A stretch of DNA of 64,000 nucleotides. Origin: Agrypnia vestita (lineage: Eukaryota; Arthropoda; Insecta; Trichoptera; Phryganeidae). The position numbers and the translations under genes are program-made. Of the stretch, positions 12,851-24,088 are shown piece after piece. Every line of letters begins with the position of its first letter. The stretch's first letter is position 1. The DNA is taken from positions 112,352 to 176,351 of the forward strand of contig JADDOH010002588.1 of NCBI GenBank assembly GCA_016648135.1, written 5' to 3'. The notes under the pieces are model-generated. The model made no database searches, was not told the origin of the DNA, and saw nothing but the letters and a program-made list of their open reading frames with translations.

Positions 12851-13042
12851 AATTTTAGGTCCTTACATATGAAATTGGCATTTTGCCGTACTGGCAAATT
12901 TGATCTCAAATATCTTCTCTTTGGTTCGGAATTCCAGATCCAAATTTATATAGCTATTTACTCATGTATTTGTGTTTTGAAAATTATAATTCATTTGTTT
13001 TTTCCTCAATTGTTTTTTTCTTTGCGTCACTCAGTTTACAAA

Positions 13043-14109
13043 ATGAAAAACTTGATATCACGTTATTTACAACTACGAGTTCCACCGTGGCACCAGTGCT
13101 GCAGAAATGGCTCGAAGGATTAATGATGTGTATGGCGACGGTGCCGCAAAGGAAAACACAGTGCGTTTTTGGTTCCAACGTTTTCGTTCTGGAAATTACG
13201 ACCTGCAGAACAAGCTCCGTGGACGGCCGGAGACCAAAGTTGATAATGAAGAATTGAAGGCTATTGTGGAAGCGGATCCATCGCAAACCACATCCGAGTT
13301 AGCTGCAGGCTCCGTTGTTAGTGATAAAACTGTTTTAATACACTTGAAGCAAATTGGTAAGGTGAAAAAGCTTGAAAGGTGGGTACCTCGCGAATTGAGT
13401 GAAGCAAATCAACAAACGCACGTTGACTGCTGCGTTGCATTACTCAACCGGCACAATAGTGAAGGGATTTTAAATCGAATCATTACCTGTGATGAAACAC
13501 TTATCATTTCTTCATTCTTCATTCAAACTTGTGATGAAATGCTTCCGATTATCGTACAGGATCCACTGATCCTGTACGATAATCGGAAGCGCTCATCGCA
13601 ATGGCTGAACCCTGCCGAACCAGCCGAACCATGCCCCAAGCGAAAATTGACTCCAAAAAAGTTACTTGTGAGCGTTTGGTGGACTAGTGCTGGTGTCGTT
13701 CACTACAGCTTTCTTAAATCTGGCCAGACAGATTACGGCAGATGTCTATTGTTAGCAACTGCAAACCATGATGGAAAAGCTAGCTGCTAAACAACCGAGG
13801 CTGGTTAATCGCTCTAGGCCACTGCTGCTTCATGTTAACGCTAGACCACACACTGCGCAACAGACGGCTACCAAATTAGAGGAGCTTCAATTGGAATGTC
13901 TAAGACATCCACCGTACTCTCCGGACCTTGCCCCAACAGATTACCATTTTTTTCGAAATTTGGATAACTTCTTGCAAAGGAAAAAATTCAACTCCGATGG
14001 GGCAGTCCAAACCGCCTTCAAAGATTTTATTGATTCCCGTCCGAATGGTTTTTTTAGTATTAGTAGTAGTTTATGTTCCTCCCATACTAAACGCCAATTT
14101 CATATGTAA
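13043..14109 (+). pseudogene. Mariner transposase pseudogene
   Basis: The likely original start is ATG at 13043. A frameshift follows almost at once, and the main frame resumes with YHVIYNYEFHRGTSAAEMAR. The N-terminal helix-turn-helix region has NTVRFWFQRFRSGN and NKLRGRPETKVD. The first catalytic Asp is in ITCDE. About 70 bp of extra sequence then follows, in frame, before LYDNRKRS resumes. One extra G near 13731 shifts the frame (QT...TADVYC), and the reading continues in the frame with LLHVNARPHTAQQ and HPPYSPDLAPTDYHFF. The expected HDN second catalytic Asp is Val (codon 13834-13836); the third Asp of the D,D34D triad (PTDYHFF) is kept. The C-terminus is garbled after RPNGFFS. Confidence 0.95.
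13541..13590. repeat. Perfect 23-bp palindrome inside the mariner transposase
   Basis: The left arm 13541-13563 and right arm 13568-13590 are exact reverse complements around the 4-base loop CACT. The right arm is the ancestral transposase sequence (it encodes ILYDNRKR). The left arm is an inverted copy. The inserted block is also preceded by two copies of TGTGATGAAA (13488-13497 and 13530-13539), one ancestral and one inside the insert. Confidence 0.95.
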
Positions 14110-14117
14110 GGACCTAA

Positions 14118-15591
14118 TATTTTTATTCCTTTTTGGTGGCTATTTTCGAAGAATTTTCCTATTTGTCGCTCAACTTATAAATTTCATTTCGTATTTTAAT
14201 TCCTTATTTCGAACGATAAAAGAATCGGTGGGTTCCAGCCAGGATCCGGGAAGAGATTTAAGAGTCGTGTAGACATTAATCAGTCTCTTTTCCCGGGGCT
14301 GGAACATCTTCTCTGGCATCCGCCAATAAAACGCAACTGTGCAAATAAAATGAAACCCAACAAAACAAAAAGAGGATTGCTCCGGCGCCTGCCTCATCCG
14401 GCTGCAGGAACACCATGAACCCGGAGCAAGCCCTAAATCGTGAAGCTTGCTTCTGAATTCTCCGTGACCTGAGATTATTTGCACCGAGAAACGGTCCAAC
14501 GCCGGGGGACTCCTCTGGCCTTTCTCTCTAACGCACACCACCAGGAGAAAGGAGTATGTCCATCTCCCAGGTGGCCGTCTCCCATCTCTCTTGCTACCTC
14601 ACTAGGCTCAATTATCTTGTAAATGAACACAATAACTTGTATTCGGCATCCGAGGGCCTGAATAAAATCCGGCCAGTTAACAATTGGAACTCAGAGGGCT
14701 GGTATCTTTTTCTGTTAAAAATTGACATTCTTTTTTCGTACAAGTATAATATACGACGTAGCCGCAGCTCTTTTAAATTTATAGCCTTTCGGAATAGATG
14801 TGTCAATCAGTTTCGAATTCGACGAAGACGGGAGAATCAAAGATTGGTTGAAGGTGCATCATAGACTCGATCGATAAAAAGCGGAGTTATGTAACACCAG
14901 GGAAGGACGCACGCTGTAAGTACAATTTTCAGCTTTGTAAATAGCTAGTTGTTGGTAGTTTGGTGTAGCTGTGTAAATATTTCACCTATCTACCATCACT
15001 GATCGCCCTTAGCCCCGTCCGCCCGAGCTCGGCCGACCCCCACTACCGCGCGCGGCCTGAAACGCGCGATGTATCATTCGGTACATGCCCATCGCACAGA
15101 CGGTGCAACGCCTACTGTGTAAGGACAATCACCGCCCCGCAATAGCAGTCAATCCCTTAGAAAGTAAGTGAGTAAACCCTTTGTCCAACTTTTGAGGTCG
15201 GGGAGAGGGCCGATCCAGGAATGTCTTCCAGTTGATCCCTTCTGCCGACCAAGCACTAGAGAGCGTCCACTTGATGACTGTAAGGTCGGGCAAAGGGTCA
15301 ATCCTGGACTGTATTCAGCGAGCCATTTTTACTCGCCGGACCCAGCGCTGGCCGATCGAGATGGCTCTTTGCCCCACCGCGTCTGATGCGGCAGCCGTTG
15401 TCGCATCCTACACTGCGCTGCCACCACTACATCGCGGCTGTCCTACTGCGCTGCCCACCATGCCACGCCTGCTGCGCCTACTATATTGCGCCACCCACTG
15501 TGCCTGCTGCGCCCGCTACCCTCCGTAATATTTATAGGATATAGTTCAGAGACCTTTCTGCCTGCTGTTTGTGACGTTCTTTATTGTTCTA
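14118..15591. other. Mixed GC-rich stretch, no gene established
   Basis: A hairpin with interrupted arms of about 25 bp lies at 14230-14307 (GGTTCCAGCC and CCGGGAAGAGA against TCTCTTTTCCCGG and GGCTGGAAC). A 123-codon minus-strand frame (14170-14541) has no motif I recognise. From 15000 to 15530 the DNA is GC-rich, with an iterated TGCGCTGCC/TGCTGCGCC pattern near 15410-15520 that makes low-complexity frames. The region could be a retroelement LTR or 5' region. Confidence 0.35.
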
Positions 15592-16053
15592 CTAGCTGGT
15601 CATACCCGGCGTTGCACGGGTTAGGGATTAAGTTAAAAATAAATTTGTGAGGGTAAAAAAAGTTTCGATTCGAACGGTATAGATTTGCATCGAAAATATA
15701 TCGGGGGGAGAGGGAAGGGTAAAAGAAAAGGGGGGAAATGTAACCAATGCTAACCACCGGGTCCTAAACAATAAGTTTCCAAAATTCCGATTGGTCGAAC
15801 GGTACAGATTTGCATTTAAATTTATCAGGGGGAGGGTAAGAGGTAAAAGGAGAGGCAGGAAATGTGACTTTTGTCACCGTTGTTGAAAATATGTCAGGGG
15901 GAGGGGAAGGGGTATGAGAATAGGGGGGAAATGTTGTCTTTGTTACCCGCCGGGTCCCAAAGCATAAGTATGCAAAATTTGAATCGAATCGGACAAACGG
16001 TGTGGATTTGTATAGAGAACAGACAGACAGACATTGAGTTTTATAGGTATAGA
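15592..16053 (-). mobile_element. Helentron-like non-autonomous element, copy 1
   Basis: In minus orientation the copy starts with TCTATACCTATAAAACTCAA at 16053 and ends in CTAG at 15592. An A precedes and a T follows, as in Helitron insertion between A and T. The 3' part carries AACCCGTGCAACGCCGGGTA, an ACCCG/CGGGT-type hairpin just before the CTAG. The middle contains two to three degenerate 126-131-bp units with GACCGATCGG-like and pyrimidine-rich blocks. No protein is encoded. Confidence 0.75.
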
Positions 16054-16689
16054 TTGTTTATTTATGTATAATTCACTGTTGTTATTCATTTTTTATGTTT
16101 CTGTAAATAAATTTGTTCCTCGAAGAGCCGTCTTTCACTAAGTCCACTTGATAACCCCTTATCACTTTATTTAACAAAAGTTTTTCCAACTATATCAATG
16201 TTTATCAACTTTCTCAGATATAATTAGCCGATTTATTTAAATACCACTTTTGCTACAATTGAAGATAAGCATTCGATTCAAATCCTTCGGTGGCAGAGTT
16301 TTTTTCAGGAAAAATATTTTCGGTGACGATTATCGCGGCAGTTAAAGAATGTTATTTTTCTTGTATTTTGGTGTACGTCGTTTCGATGTATGCTTATTTA
16401 TTGACATACTTGTCAGTTTAACGGTTTTATAAGTGAGACAATTGGGAGAGAGTTTAGTCCCACAAAACTACCTTCTATTTTGAAAATACTAGCTAACCCT
16501 TTGAACTTCGTACCGCCTCAGAATATTATTTTCAAAAAATGTGTAAAACTCAAAATGAAAAGTATTTTAATTACATTGAAATGGATGTGATTCACGTGGC
16601 ATTTGCTTTATTTAAGCGAATCAAAATGATAAGCGCAGCATTGTTGCACTACTTTCTGTTAAACTACTTGCTGGATGGGTTGCACACTT
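16054..16689. other. AT-rich stretch, possibly the 3' part of the neighbouring Helitron
   Basis: No gene recognised. It lies downstream, on the minus strand, of the Helitron helicase remnant and may be its 3' noncoding part, but no Helitron 3' terminus was identified inside it. Confidence 0.4.
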
Positions 16690-17478
16690 GCAGGTTGCGA
16701 TTCCCTTCATTGAAGCATTTTGTGATATACGACATTTTTCGTTTTGTTGTCAGGTGCGAAAACGAACAAAGCGGATGGTTTGCCGACACGTTAACACGCT
16801 ACATACAATTGACCGTAAAATAAACCTCATTTTCTATATTCGGGCCACAAAAACTCAATGATTTGCCTTGTGATTTGTGTATCGTAATACGGCGAATCCA
16901 AGACGAATCGGAAAATGAATTCGTTTGAACTCAAATGGCGTATCGGTTGGAATCACTGGAATTCTCGGAATGAGACTTTCTTACTTTTGAACTTTCCTTG
17001 GAATATCGTCGCGTGAATCACATTGCCCATGAATTTTCTCACCACAAACGTGTTCCGTTACATATTACATAGTTTTGGTTGGTTCAGATTTCGAAGCATG
17101 ATGACTACCAAGCCAACCTTCAGTTGTAAATTGTGCGGTGGCAATCCAGGCAGATCCAATGAGTTTAAAAATTCAGTTGAATTGTTGTTTTTTCGTCTTC
17201 ATTTGTTGCACACTCGATAGATTTGAAGGAATGCAGTGGACCAACGATTTGATTTTGAATTGTGAAGTTTATGTGATTCACATCCTTGTTGTTTGTCGCA
17301 AGAATTGCTCGTTCACTCAACCAATTGTGATTTTTGTGATTAGCAACGATGTTTGGAAACTCTTTGTTGATGAGGTCGTCCTTCGTTGAGACGAAATTGA
17401 AAAAATTCGGCGGAAACTAAAGCAATCCGTTCGAATCGTCGACAAGAACACGGCCGTTTCCGATAGTCAGCAATTAGT
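16690..17478 (-). pseudogene. Helitron Rep/helicase remnant, C-terminal PIF1-like helicase
   Basis: Reading the minus strand from about 17478, the frames carry in order LLTIGNGRVLVDDSNG, FPPNFFNFVSTKDDLI, FPNIVANHKNHNWLSERAIL, NHINFTIQNQIVGPLHSFKS, EFLNSLDLPGLPPHNLQLKV and RNLNQPKLCNGTRL. The conserved late helicase motif follows as TIHKSQGKSLSFCGPNIEN, and then SANHPLCSF. This order matches the C-terminal half of the Helitron helicase that drives rolling-circle transposition. Several frameshifts and stops break it. The Rep nuclease and N-terminal helicase were not found upstream, so this is a 5'-truncated or badly decayed autonomous Helitron. Confidence 0.85.
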
Positions 17479-18309
17479 TAATATATCACAAATAATCACG
17501 AAAATAAATAAAAAATTACGAAAATCAGATCGAAAACATAATTCCACACCAGACGATTGATCGGAATGAAATTGAATTATGACCCAATCTGCCTGAAAAA
17601 TCAAACACACAGTTTATTGTTCATTAACGTAATTTTGTTTTCAAAAAAATGGCGTCCCATACAAAATGTATAATTTTTTTCGTGATTTTTCCCGATGTTT
17701 TAATAGTTATTCTGCTATTCAGGGCGGAAACAAATCCAACAAATCAAAGATCATAAGAATCGGTCGAGTCGTTCTTAAATAAAATAATTCATTCTTGAAT
17801 GATTTTTCGGTCCAATGAATTTGGAGGGGAAGGTATTTATAATATAACATAAATTAATAATCTGCATAAATTAATAATAAGCAGAAATTGAAAAAGCACC
17901 CGGAAAAGTTCGCTATTTAAATTTCCTTTATTGCAGGTCTTCAGGAAATAGCTGTTTTTGTTCCGACGGGAACAATGGTAGTTTTAGGAGAGAGAGGCTG
18001 CTTTGTGCTTATTACCAATTTTCCGACAAATTTAATATCTTTTCATGGACCGAGGCACAAAGGTGTTTGTAGTATACTTCATCATTCTTGACAACATAGA
18101 TGTATTTCCTGTATAAAATTATATTAAAAGGTAATCTCATTGCATTTAAACACTACCAGACAACAATAATTGCTGTTGCTAGACAATAAAGGTGTGTATT
18201 ATGGTATAATGCCAGGATCACTTGGTCAAATTATTCATTAAAATGAGGAATGTAAATTAAATAAAAAAAAACACTATATATTATCCCAGTACTTGTTAAA
18301 AACTGATTA
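17479..18309. other. AT-rich stretch, nothing recognised
   Basis: No coding pattern was seen on the minus strand continuing the helicase upstream, nor on the plus strand. No terminal repeat was recognised. Confidence 0.45.
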
Positions 18310-19186
18310 TTAAGGGGTATTCTAGTCTAGAGGCACGAATTTCGGGCGTTTTTTTAGAGCTTTGTAAAAAAAAACAAAGAATATTTTTGGCATACATTTT
18401 TTTAACATTCGTTTATTTATGTTTTAAAAATACATCGAAAATAAAAAATAATAAAAAAAAACTCGAAAAATTATCGACTGGTAAAGTGGGGGGGTCCAAA
18501 AAAAGTGGAGGGTCCTGGCGTGCATGGTTCCGATCCTTGTGGTCATTTGAAACAAAAAAATAACGGATTTTTAATTAATACAAATGTCGCTATCGCCCCT
18601 ACCTCGAAGACAAAAAAAACAAATTTAAAAAAAATGGCGGCCGTTTAAAAAAAAAACTTTTTTCACGTTTTTTTTAAGAGTTTAATTTTCTTTTTAAATA
18701 GTAAAAATTAAATCTGCTAGGGGCTATAGAGGATGGATGTATAAAAAAGGTTCACACAAAAATTAAAATAAGTCGGTTTAGTAGAACTTTAGATATCATG
18801 CACGCCAGCTTGAAAAATGTCGTTTCTAGAAAAACGCATTTAAAGTTTTAGTAAAGTTTCAGTACGGTATACTTACATATTTTTAACCGGCGATTCCTGC
18901 TCCATACAATGGAACTTCCTCAACTTCAAAATGTTCATATTAGTTAAATATACATTATTTAGGTATAGAGTATAAAAAGATTGTATGGGGAATCCATCCG
19001 CAGGTAGTCGGGCAACATCTATCTATTGTTTTTTCTTGCCGCCTCACCGAAATCGCTGTATCTTGGTAAATAATTGGAATTTTGAAAAATTCTTTTGAGG
19101 ACATAATTTTGAATGTCTAAACTTACGAAATGTACAAAAAAAATTTTTTGATTTTTTAAAATTTCTAGACTAGAATATCCCCTTAA
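18310..19186. mobile_element. TTAA-flanked non-autonomous DNA transposon
   Basis: The left end is TTAAGGGGTATTCTAGTCTAGA (in two parts: TTAAGGGG, then TATTCTAGTCTAGA). The right end is the near-perfect inverse TCTAGACTAGAATATCCCC followed by TTAA. The TTAA repeated outside an 18-bp TIR is typical of piggyBac-type and Kolobok-type insertions. The interior of about 840 bp has poly-A/T-rich noncoding sequence and no transposase. Confidence 0.8.
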
Positions 19187-19700
19187 ATAGCAATTAAATG
19201 AAAGCAATAAAAGGAATTTGAATTTGATCTAAATTAACTTATTTTACTGGCATTTTCTTTGGAAAGGTATCAAATTAAAATGTATTCATTGGGTTCCATA
19301 TGTTAGCGTCATTTCGATCGCGAGTGAAATTGATTAGATCATCCCCGCTTCCCTCCTTGTCCTTCACGCATCTACTTTGTCTATTTACCCACATGTGCAA
19401 GCACAGATCTGTACTCAGTTCGAATAACGCCGCCGAGTGTCCGAGTTACCTAAGGAATTATACATCTTTTGTGTGTATCGCTTACCACCGCGCCGCTAAG
19501 AAACATTACTTATCGCTTTAGAATCTATTTCTTTATTTACTGCATAAAATACAAATAATCGCCAGTGTTATCCATCCCAAAGAAGGAAGCTCGTTACACG
19601 GTGGACCGCGGCAGGAGTTACAGAACCAGCATCCAGAAAGTAATCCTTCTCCTGTCAAATCCATTGTTATGTCCACCACCATATATATATTAAATACATA
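19187..19700. other. Short unassigned stretch
   Basis: No gene or repeat boundary recognised apart from a short TA run near 19681. A 73-codon frame (19300-19521) has no recognisable motif. Confidence 0.45.
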
Positions 19701-19703
19701 TTA

Positions 19704-20903
19704 AAGGGACCGGAAAGTAATAAAAATTTTCAGACACTCTTTTTTAGTCAGTTTGCGTATGAAAACAAAAACACATATTGGTGTTATTAGTGGATTGTGA
19801 GGGTTGTAAATTTAGTGTTTTTATTCCGAATATTTTTTACCGTTATTTATAAACGATGTCAGGGCTAAAAAGTGATGGAGAATATTTGCGCCATTGCACG
19901 CTGTTTTATTTGATTAGGAAATGAAGGAAAATAAGTGTCGAAAAATGTTTGAACTGATTTGTATGGAGACATTTTGAAACTTAATAAGTTCTATAGGTGG
20001 AAGTAAATTTAAGTAAATTTTTAAAAGGGCAATGAGAACCTCGGAGACGTTCCTTAACGGGAAGGCCTTTAAAACTGGTTTTATGATATACTATATGATA
20101 TATATGTCATTGGTGGAGTCTGATCCTCGTCAAACTAATTCGGAACTATCGACTGAGCTTAGTTTACTACGGTCAAAAGTACAACAATACCAATCTTTAT
20201 CACATCATACAATTAACAAATAAATAATTAAGTTTCCCCATGAATTGTCACTAACCACCCTAGAGCAGCAAAGAACTGTCTGCATCTGCATCTCTCTTTA
20301 CCAGATATGAAACTGATTTTTTTAAATGAGAAGCGGGTAGTGTACAATAATCGTGAAAATACGTGAAAAATATTGCCTTTCTTCAGATAAGGTAGCTGTC
20401 CCTATCCCGGAACTATCACTTACATTAAAAAAGTGCTTCACTGCTTAAAGAGATGATTCATTTTAAATTACTAAAACCCAAGGTATTGTATGTACTGCCA
20501 ATAATTACATAGAATGGAAATAAGAAGTCAGAAGAAAGGATCTGATCTGGTGAATGATAAAAAAAATAATACTCCAACAAGACAACGGCATAATTCTGCA
20601 AAATTGATCCAGATGTTTGGACTTGAAGTTGACTTGAACTTTTGCCACACCCATCCTATTCACCGAATAGTGTCCCCTTCGATTATCATTTATTTTGATC
20701 CGTATAAAACTCGAGATAAAAAATATTACTTTAAGTTACACAGACTTTTTTTGATGAAAAACCTGAAAAATTCCATAAACAAGTAATTGAAAAATTATGC
20801 GAAAAATGGAAAAGAGTTATGGAAAATTATTTGATAAATATTTTTCCATTAAATAAATGGTTTACATGAGTTAACATAAATTTTGCTTTCTTTCCGGTCC
20901 CCC
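19704..20903 (+). mobile_element. Old, degenerate mariner-like element
   Basis: The ends match as inverted repeats: left TTAAAGGGACCGGAAAG, right the inverse of TTAGGGGGACCGGAAAG, with TA target duplications at 19702-19703 and 20904-20905. Inside, plus-strand frames carry transposase fragments in the order expected for mariner: ESDPRQTNSELSTEL (20120-20165), IHFKLLKPKV near 20460, HPSYSP...FDYHLFW near 20650-20700, and FFDEKPEKFHKQVIEKLCEKW near 20745-20810. Many stops and frameshifts are present. The terminal sequence differs from the mariner at 12.9 kb, so this is another lineage. Confidence 0.85.
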
Positions 20904-20905
20904 TA

Positions 20906-21995
20906 ATGCCTATATTATTTAATCAATTAATAAATTACCAAACCAACGATGTGTCTCATATAATTTGTTTTAATTAGCAAATTTGTAAATTTGCAACATA
21001 ATAATAAAAATATATCTCTTTTAATTATAAAATAAAATTTAAATCTAATTTATATACTTTATAAAAATCTATAGATATTTTTATAAGTAATATTTGCGAT
21101 TCGCCTTTACAAGATTTTTTCTGTAAAAATATCGTTGCAATCCAACTGGGGATGAGTGCGATATCTGTTTTACCATACAAAGGAAAGTTTGTGTTATAAT
21201 ATGTAAGAAGTGTTTTACTTCTCTCATCTTCCTGGAAAGCTTCGGCGGAATTCGACAAGAAAAGTTAAGTTTTCTTGTTAAAGGAAATTGAAATCAGGAT
21301 TCATGCATAATGTATCACCTAACCTTGGATTAGTAGGCAGTCATTATTCCGAGTTTTAGTCTGGTTCGAGATACGAGGTATCTATTCATTTTATTCAAGA
21401 CAATATATAAAATTTAATTTTTTATATTTTTTTATAACTTTTCATTTCTTATGTACGCTTGTGTATATTGTAAAATTTTTCTAATTTAATATATGTATAT
21501 TTATTTTTCTTGTTGTAATGAAGATGGCTCTCTCCCCTATGGCGCGTTTACATAGATGAGATTTCTCTCGGCGATTTGTCTCGAAATTATGTATACCTAG
21601 GCCCGAATACTGAGTCAATACTTATACGATTTTAAGGTTTAAGGGACCACTCAAAAATGAAATTTGTAGTCAGAGTGAAATCTATATTCGTTATGACGTC
21701 ACACACCTCGACAAACGACAAGACAGTGTCCACCTTACAATTTTGTATGAAATTTCTATGGTTCTTCATTTCACAGTCAATGCTTAGCGGTGCGCATGCG
21801 CATTATCGACATTATTGTAAGGAAATCGGCCGAATATCTACTTTTTCTGACAGTTCTTGCAAACTGCTAGATTTCTTCCTTATTCAATACCAAACTTCCT
21901 TAAAATTTTACTTAAGTCGAATTTATTATAATCATGGCGGATATTGACCCTAACGATACGACTTTTAATTTAATTAGCTGGAATTAAATTAATTA
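20906..21995. other. Unassigned AT-rich stretch with a CRE-like palindrome
   Basis: No gene recognised. TGACGTCA occurs at 21695-21702 and GCGCATGCGC near 21793. The sequence from about 21601 (GGCCCGAATACTGAGTC) looks like the start of a MITE, but no matching right end was found. Confidence 0.4.
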
Positions 21996-22900
21996 GAGAG
22001 GTCCTGGCTACGCCAGAAGGCGGAGGTACTCGAAGTCGCACCTCGCGCTCTCAGGCTGTATCGCTATTCTTTCAATCAGTCACTTAGAGGGTGGGACGGG
22101 GAGACAAAATAAAAAATTATATTACAAAAATAATTATATTCCTAGAAATCAAACCTTAACCTACGGACACACAAAATAAATCAATAAAAGAAAATTATAC
22201 AGAAGTAGCTTATGGTACAATTACACGTGACATCGTATATTATCTACAGGGGCACAATCAATATACAAACAACAACAAAAATTAATCTTATTACTACTAC
22301 CTTGGATCTCCCGTCTTCTCTTCGTCGTCTTATTTCAGCCACGCGTGGTGCGATGATGGCCACGTCTTCCACGTTCCCGTCTTCTGTGCCGGCACTGGCG
22401 GCCTGGTTATCGCCCTGATAACCGGATCCACTGATCCTATCGTCATCTTCTGGACCTGTCTATAACAGCGGTAGTATCAAGCTACTCAATCCACCTGATG
22501 CCGCTGTTGATAGACTTCTAGGTCCTCGTTGTAGGGGTCCACTGGACGGTCACTCTGACCGGTCCTGACCGTTGCCTCTGGAGACACTTCCCTGTCTTTT
22601 GCGGAGCTCCTCTGCATAGTCAACTCAACTGTTGCACTGACCCGTTGAATCTCACTACCTCTGTTCCACCACACGGCCAGTAGGCATCTCGTCACTCTCG
22701 TCTACGGAGCACTTCGACCCTCACTGGTCCACTCTCAGCCGTCGTGACTCACTGTCCTTTCTCCGGGCTTCAACTGTCCGTGGGAGGGGCCAGCCGTCTC
22801 TTATATAGAGTCTTGGCGGCTGTGGGCCTGCTTCTCCCTGTCTGGCCACAGTCCCTTGGTTCCTCCGCCGATCCTTATTGGACAGGCCTAATTTTTGACT
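21996..22900 (-). other. GC-rich segment with a minus-strand TATA box, possible LTR or promoter
   Basis: The segment from about 22310 to 22890 is clearly GC-richer than its flanks. On the minus strand CTATATAAG (22800-22808) is a good TATA box; GGACAGTTGAAG follows about 30-35 bp downstream and could be the start site. A 43-codon frame beginning MQRSSAKDREV (22486-22617) ends in a stop. It could be a solo LTR, or the first exon of a retroelement or host gene; no decisive motif was seen. Confidence 0.35.
22799..22809 (-). promoter_or_regulatory. TATA box (minus strand)
   Basis: CTATATAAGA on the minus strand, in a GC-rich setting and with a plausible initiator about 30 bp downstream. Its transcript is unknown. 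Confidence 0.4.
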
Positions 22901-22960
22901 ACACCCCCCTAATATTTATTTTACTATTAATTAACTAAAAAAATAAACACCTTAATATAA

Positions 22961-23196
22961 GTACAACTGATAAAAACAATACATACAATTAATTACATAA
23001 ATACATTCGACTAAATTGTACTATAAATATTTATTTATTTTATTTAATAATCTATTTAACTAATTACCTTAAAATTTAGTACAACTGGTAAAAACAATAC
23101 ACACAATTAATGACATAAATACATTGGACTAAATTGTAATATAAATATTTATTAATTTATTTTATTTAATAATCTATTTAACTAATTACCTTAACA
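22961..23196. repeat. Two-copy tandem repeat, period 118 bp
   Basis: GTACAACTGATAAAAACAAT at 22961 recurs as GTACAACTGGTAAAAACAAT at 23079. The two AT-rich units stay aligned through to TAATTACCTTAA, with scattered substitutions. Noncoding. Confidence 0.9.
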
Positions 23197-23199
23197 ATT

Positions 23200-24088
23200 A
23201 TTTTATCACTATACAAAATCTTAGCACTTAGTAGGTACCTAACCCTTTTTTTATTAATATAGCTAACATATATTTACATTCAAATTATAAACTACAGCTC
23301 TATCTATACATTTACCTTAATCTATACATTCTACATTACATTAAAGTCCAATAAAAAACACACAGTAAGAAGTAGGTATATTCACTTCCCTGTCAAAATA
23401 TAATCGTCAAAAGCACAAAGTAATAATCATATATTATACATCAGTCTTAACTACCTATTAAGGAACATTTAATTATCGATAATCTTTATATAATATTGAT
23501 TTTAACAAGACAATATCTCCCTCATTCTAGAGTAGGTCCTGGCTACTTGTAATAATGGGTGGTTTATTTCGTCATTCAAAGCATTTTGAAATTCAACGGA
23601 TGTGACTTGACAGCGATAGCTAAAAGAGATGTATGGAATTTTTTCTACATCTCCTTATTTTTCTATTATATAACATTACAGACAGTTTTTCGGTCGTCGC
23701 AATTACTGTGTTTCTATCCTAAGACAATCGGCCAGTACCCGGAAAAGTTGCGGTAGACCATGTAACCTGTCAATTGTTCGTAATATATTTCTTCCTTATA
23801 GAGACAATAGCGGACCTTCCTAACATAATGAACCTCGGCAGTTATTGTCGAATTACCCAGAACTATTCGTTAAAAATCATGTTCAATGTTTCTTTATGAA
23901 CGAACGGTCGTTTCAACCAATGCAGCTAACACGTGTCCGGCCCACACAATGAGGGTGTTTTTATGACAAGAGAGAATTTTTAAATGTCTTGACCCTTGGC
24001 TCCCGTCTCTCTTACGAAAAAAAACGACCACCCCATCGTCGGAAACAAATACGATCGAAATTGACGCGTTTTCCACAATAAAATTAAT
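23200..24088. other. AT-rich stretch, nothing recognised
   Basis: No gene or terminal repeat recognised. It may include the 5' part of the Harbinger element that follows, but its terminus was not found. Confidence 0.45.

Larger units (their letters stand above)
12855..14117 (+). mobile_element. Mariner transposon, full length but inactivated
   Basis: The left end reads TTAGGTCCTTACATATGAAA and continues TTGGC. The right end is its inverse, with GCCAATTTCATATG and AAGGACCTAA. The outermost bases include the TA target duplication (12856-12857 and 14115-14116). The length of about 1.26 kb is normal for mariner. The transposase inside has frameshifts, a templated palindrome and a lost catalytic Asp, so the copy is dead. 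The terminal sequence and protein motifs suggest the cecropia/mellifera side of the mariner tree, which is an inference. Confidence 0.95.

Noticed and set aside
15168..15528. Cys/Leu-rich frame at 15232-15528
   Set aside because: The residues arise from an iterated TGCGCTGCC pattern and read as low complexity, not as a protein family.
18310..19186. Autonomous piggyBac element
   Set aside because: Ends and TTAA fit, but the 840-bp interior has no transposase motif on either strand.
21601..21960. MITE beginning GGCCCGAATACTGAGTC
   Set aside because: No inverted right end or target duplication could be found.
22486..22695. 69-codon minus-strand frame downstream of the TATA box as a host first exon
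   Set aside because: It has no ATG at its start, ends in a stop rather than a donor, and lacks a recognisable domain. Only the promoter-like signal is kept, with low confidence.
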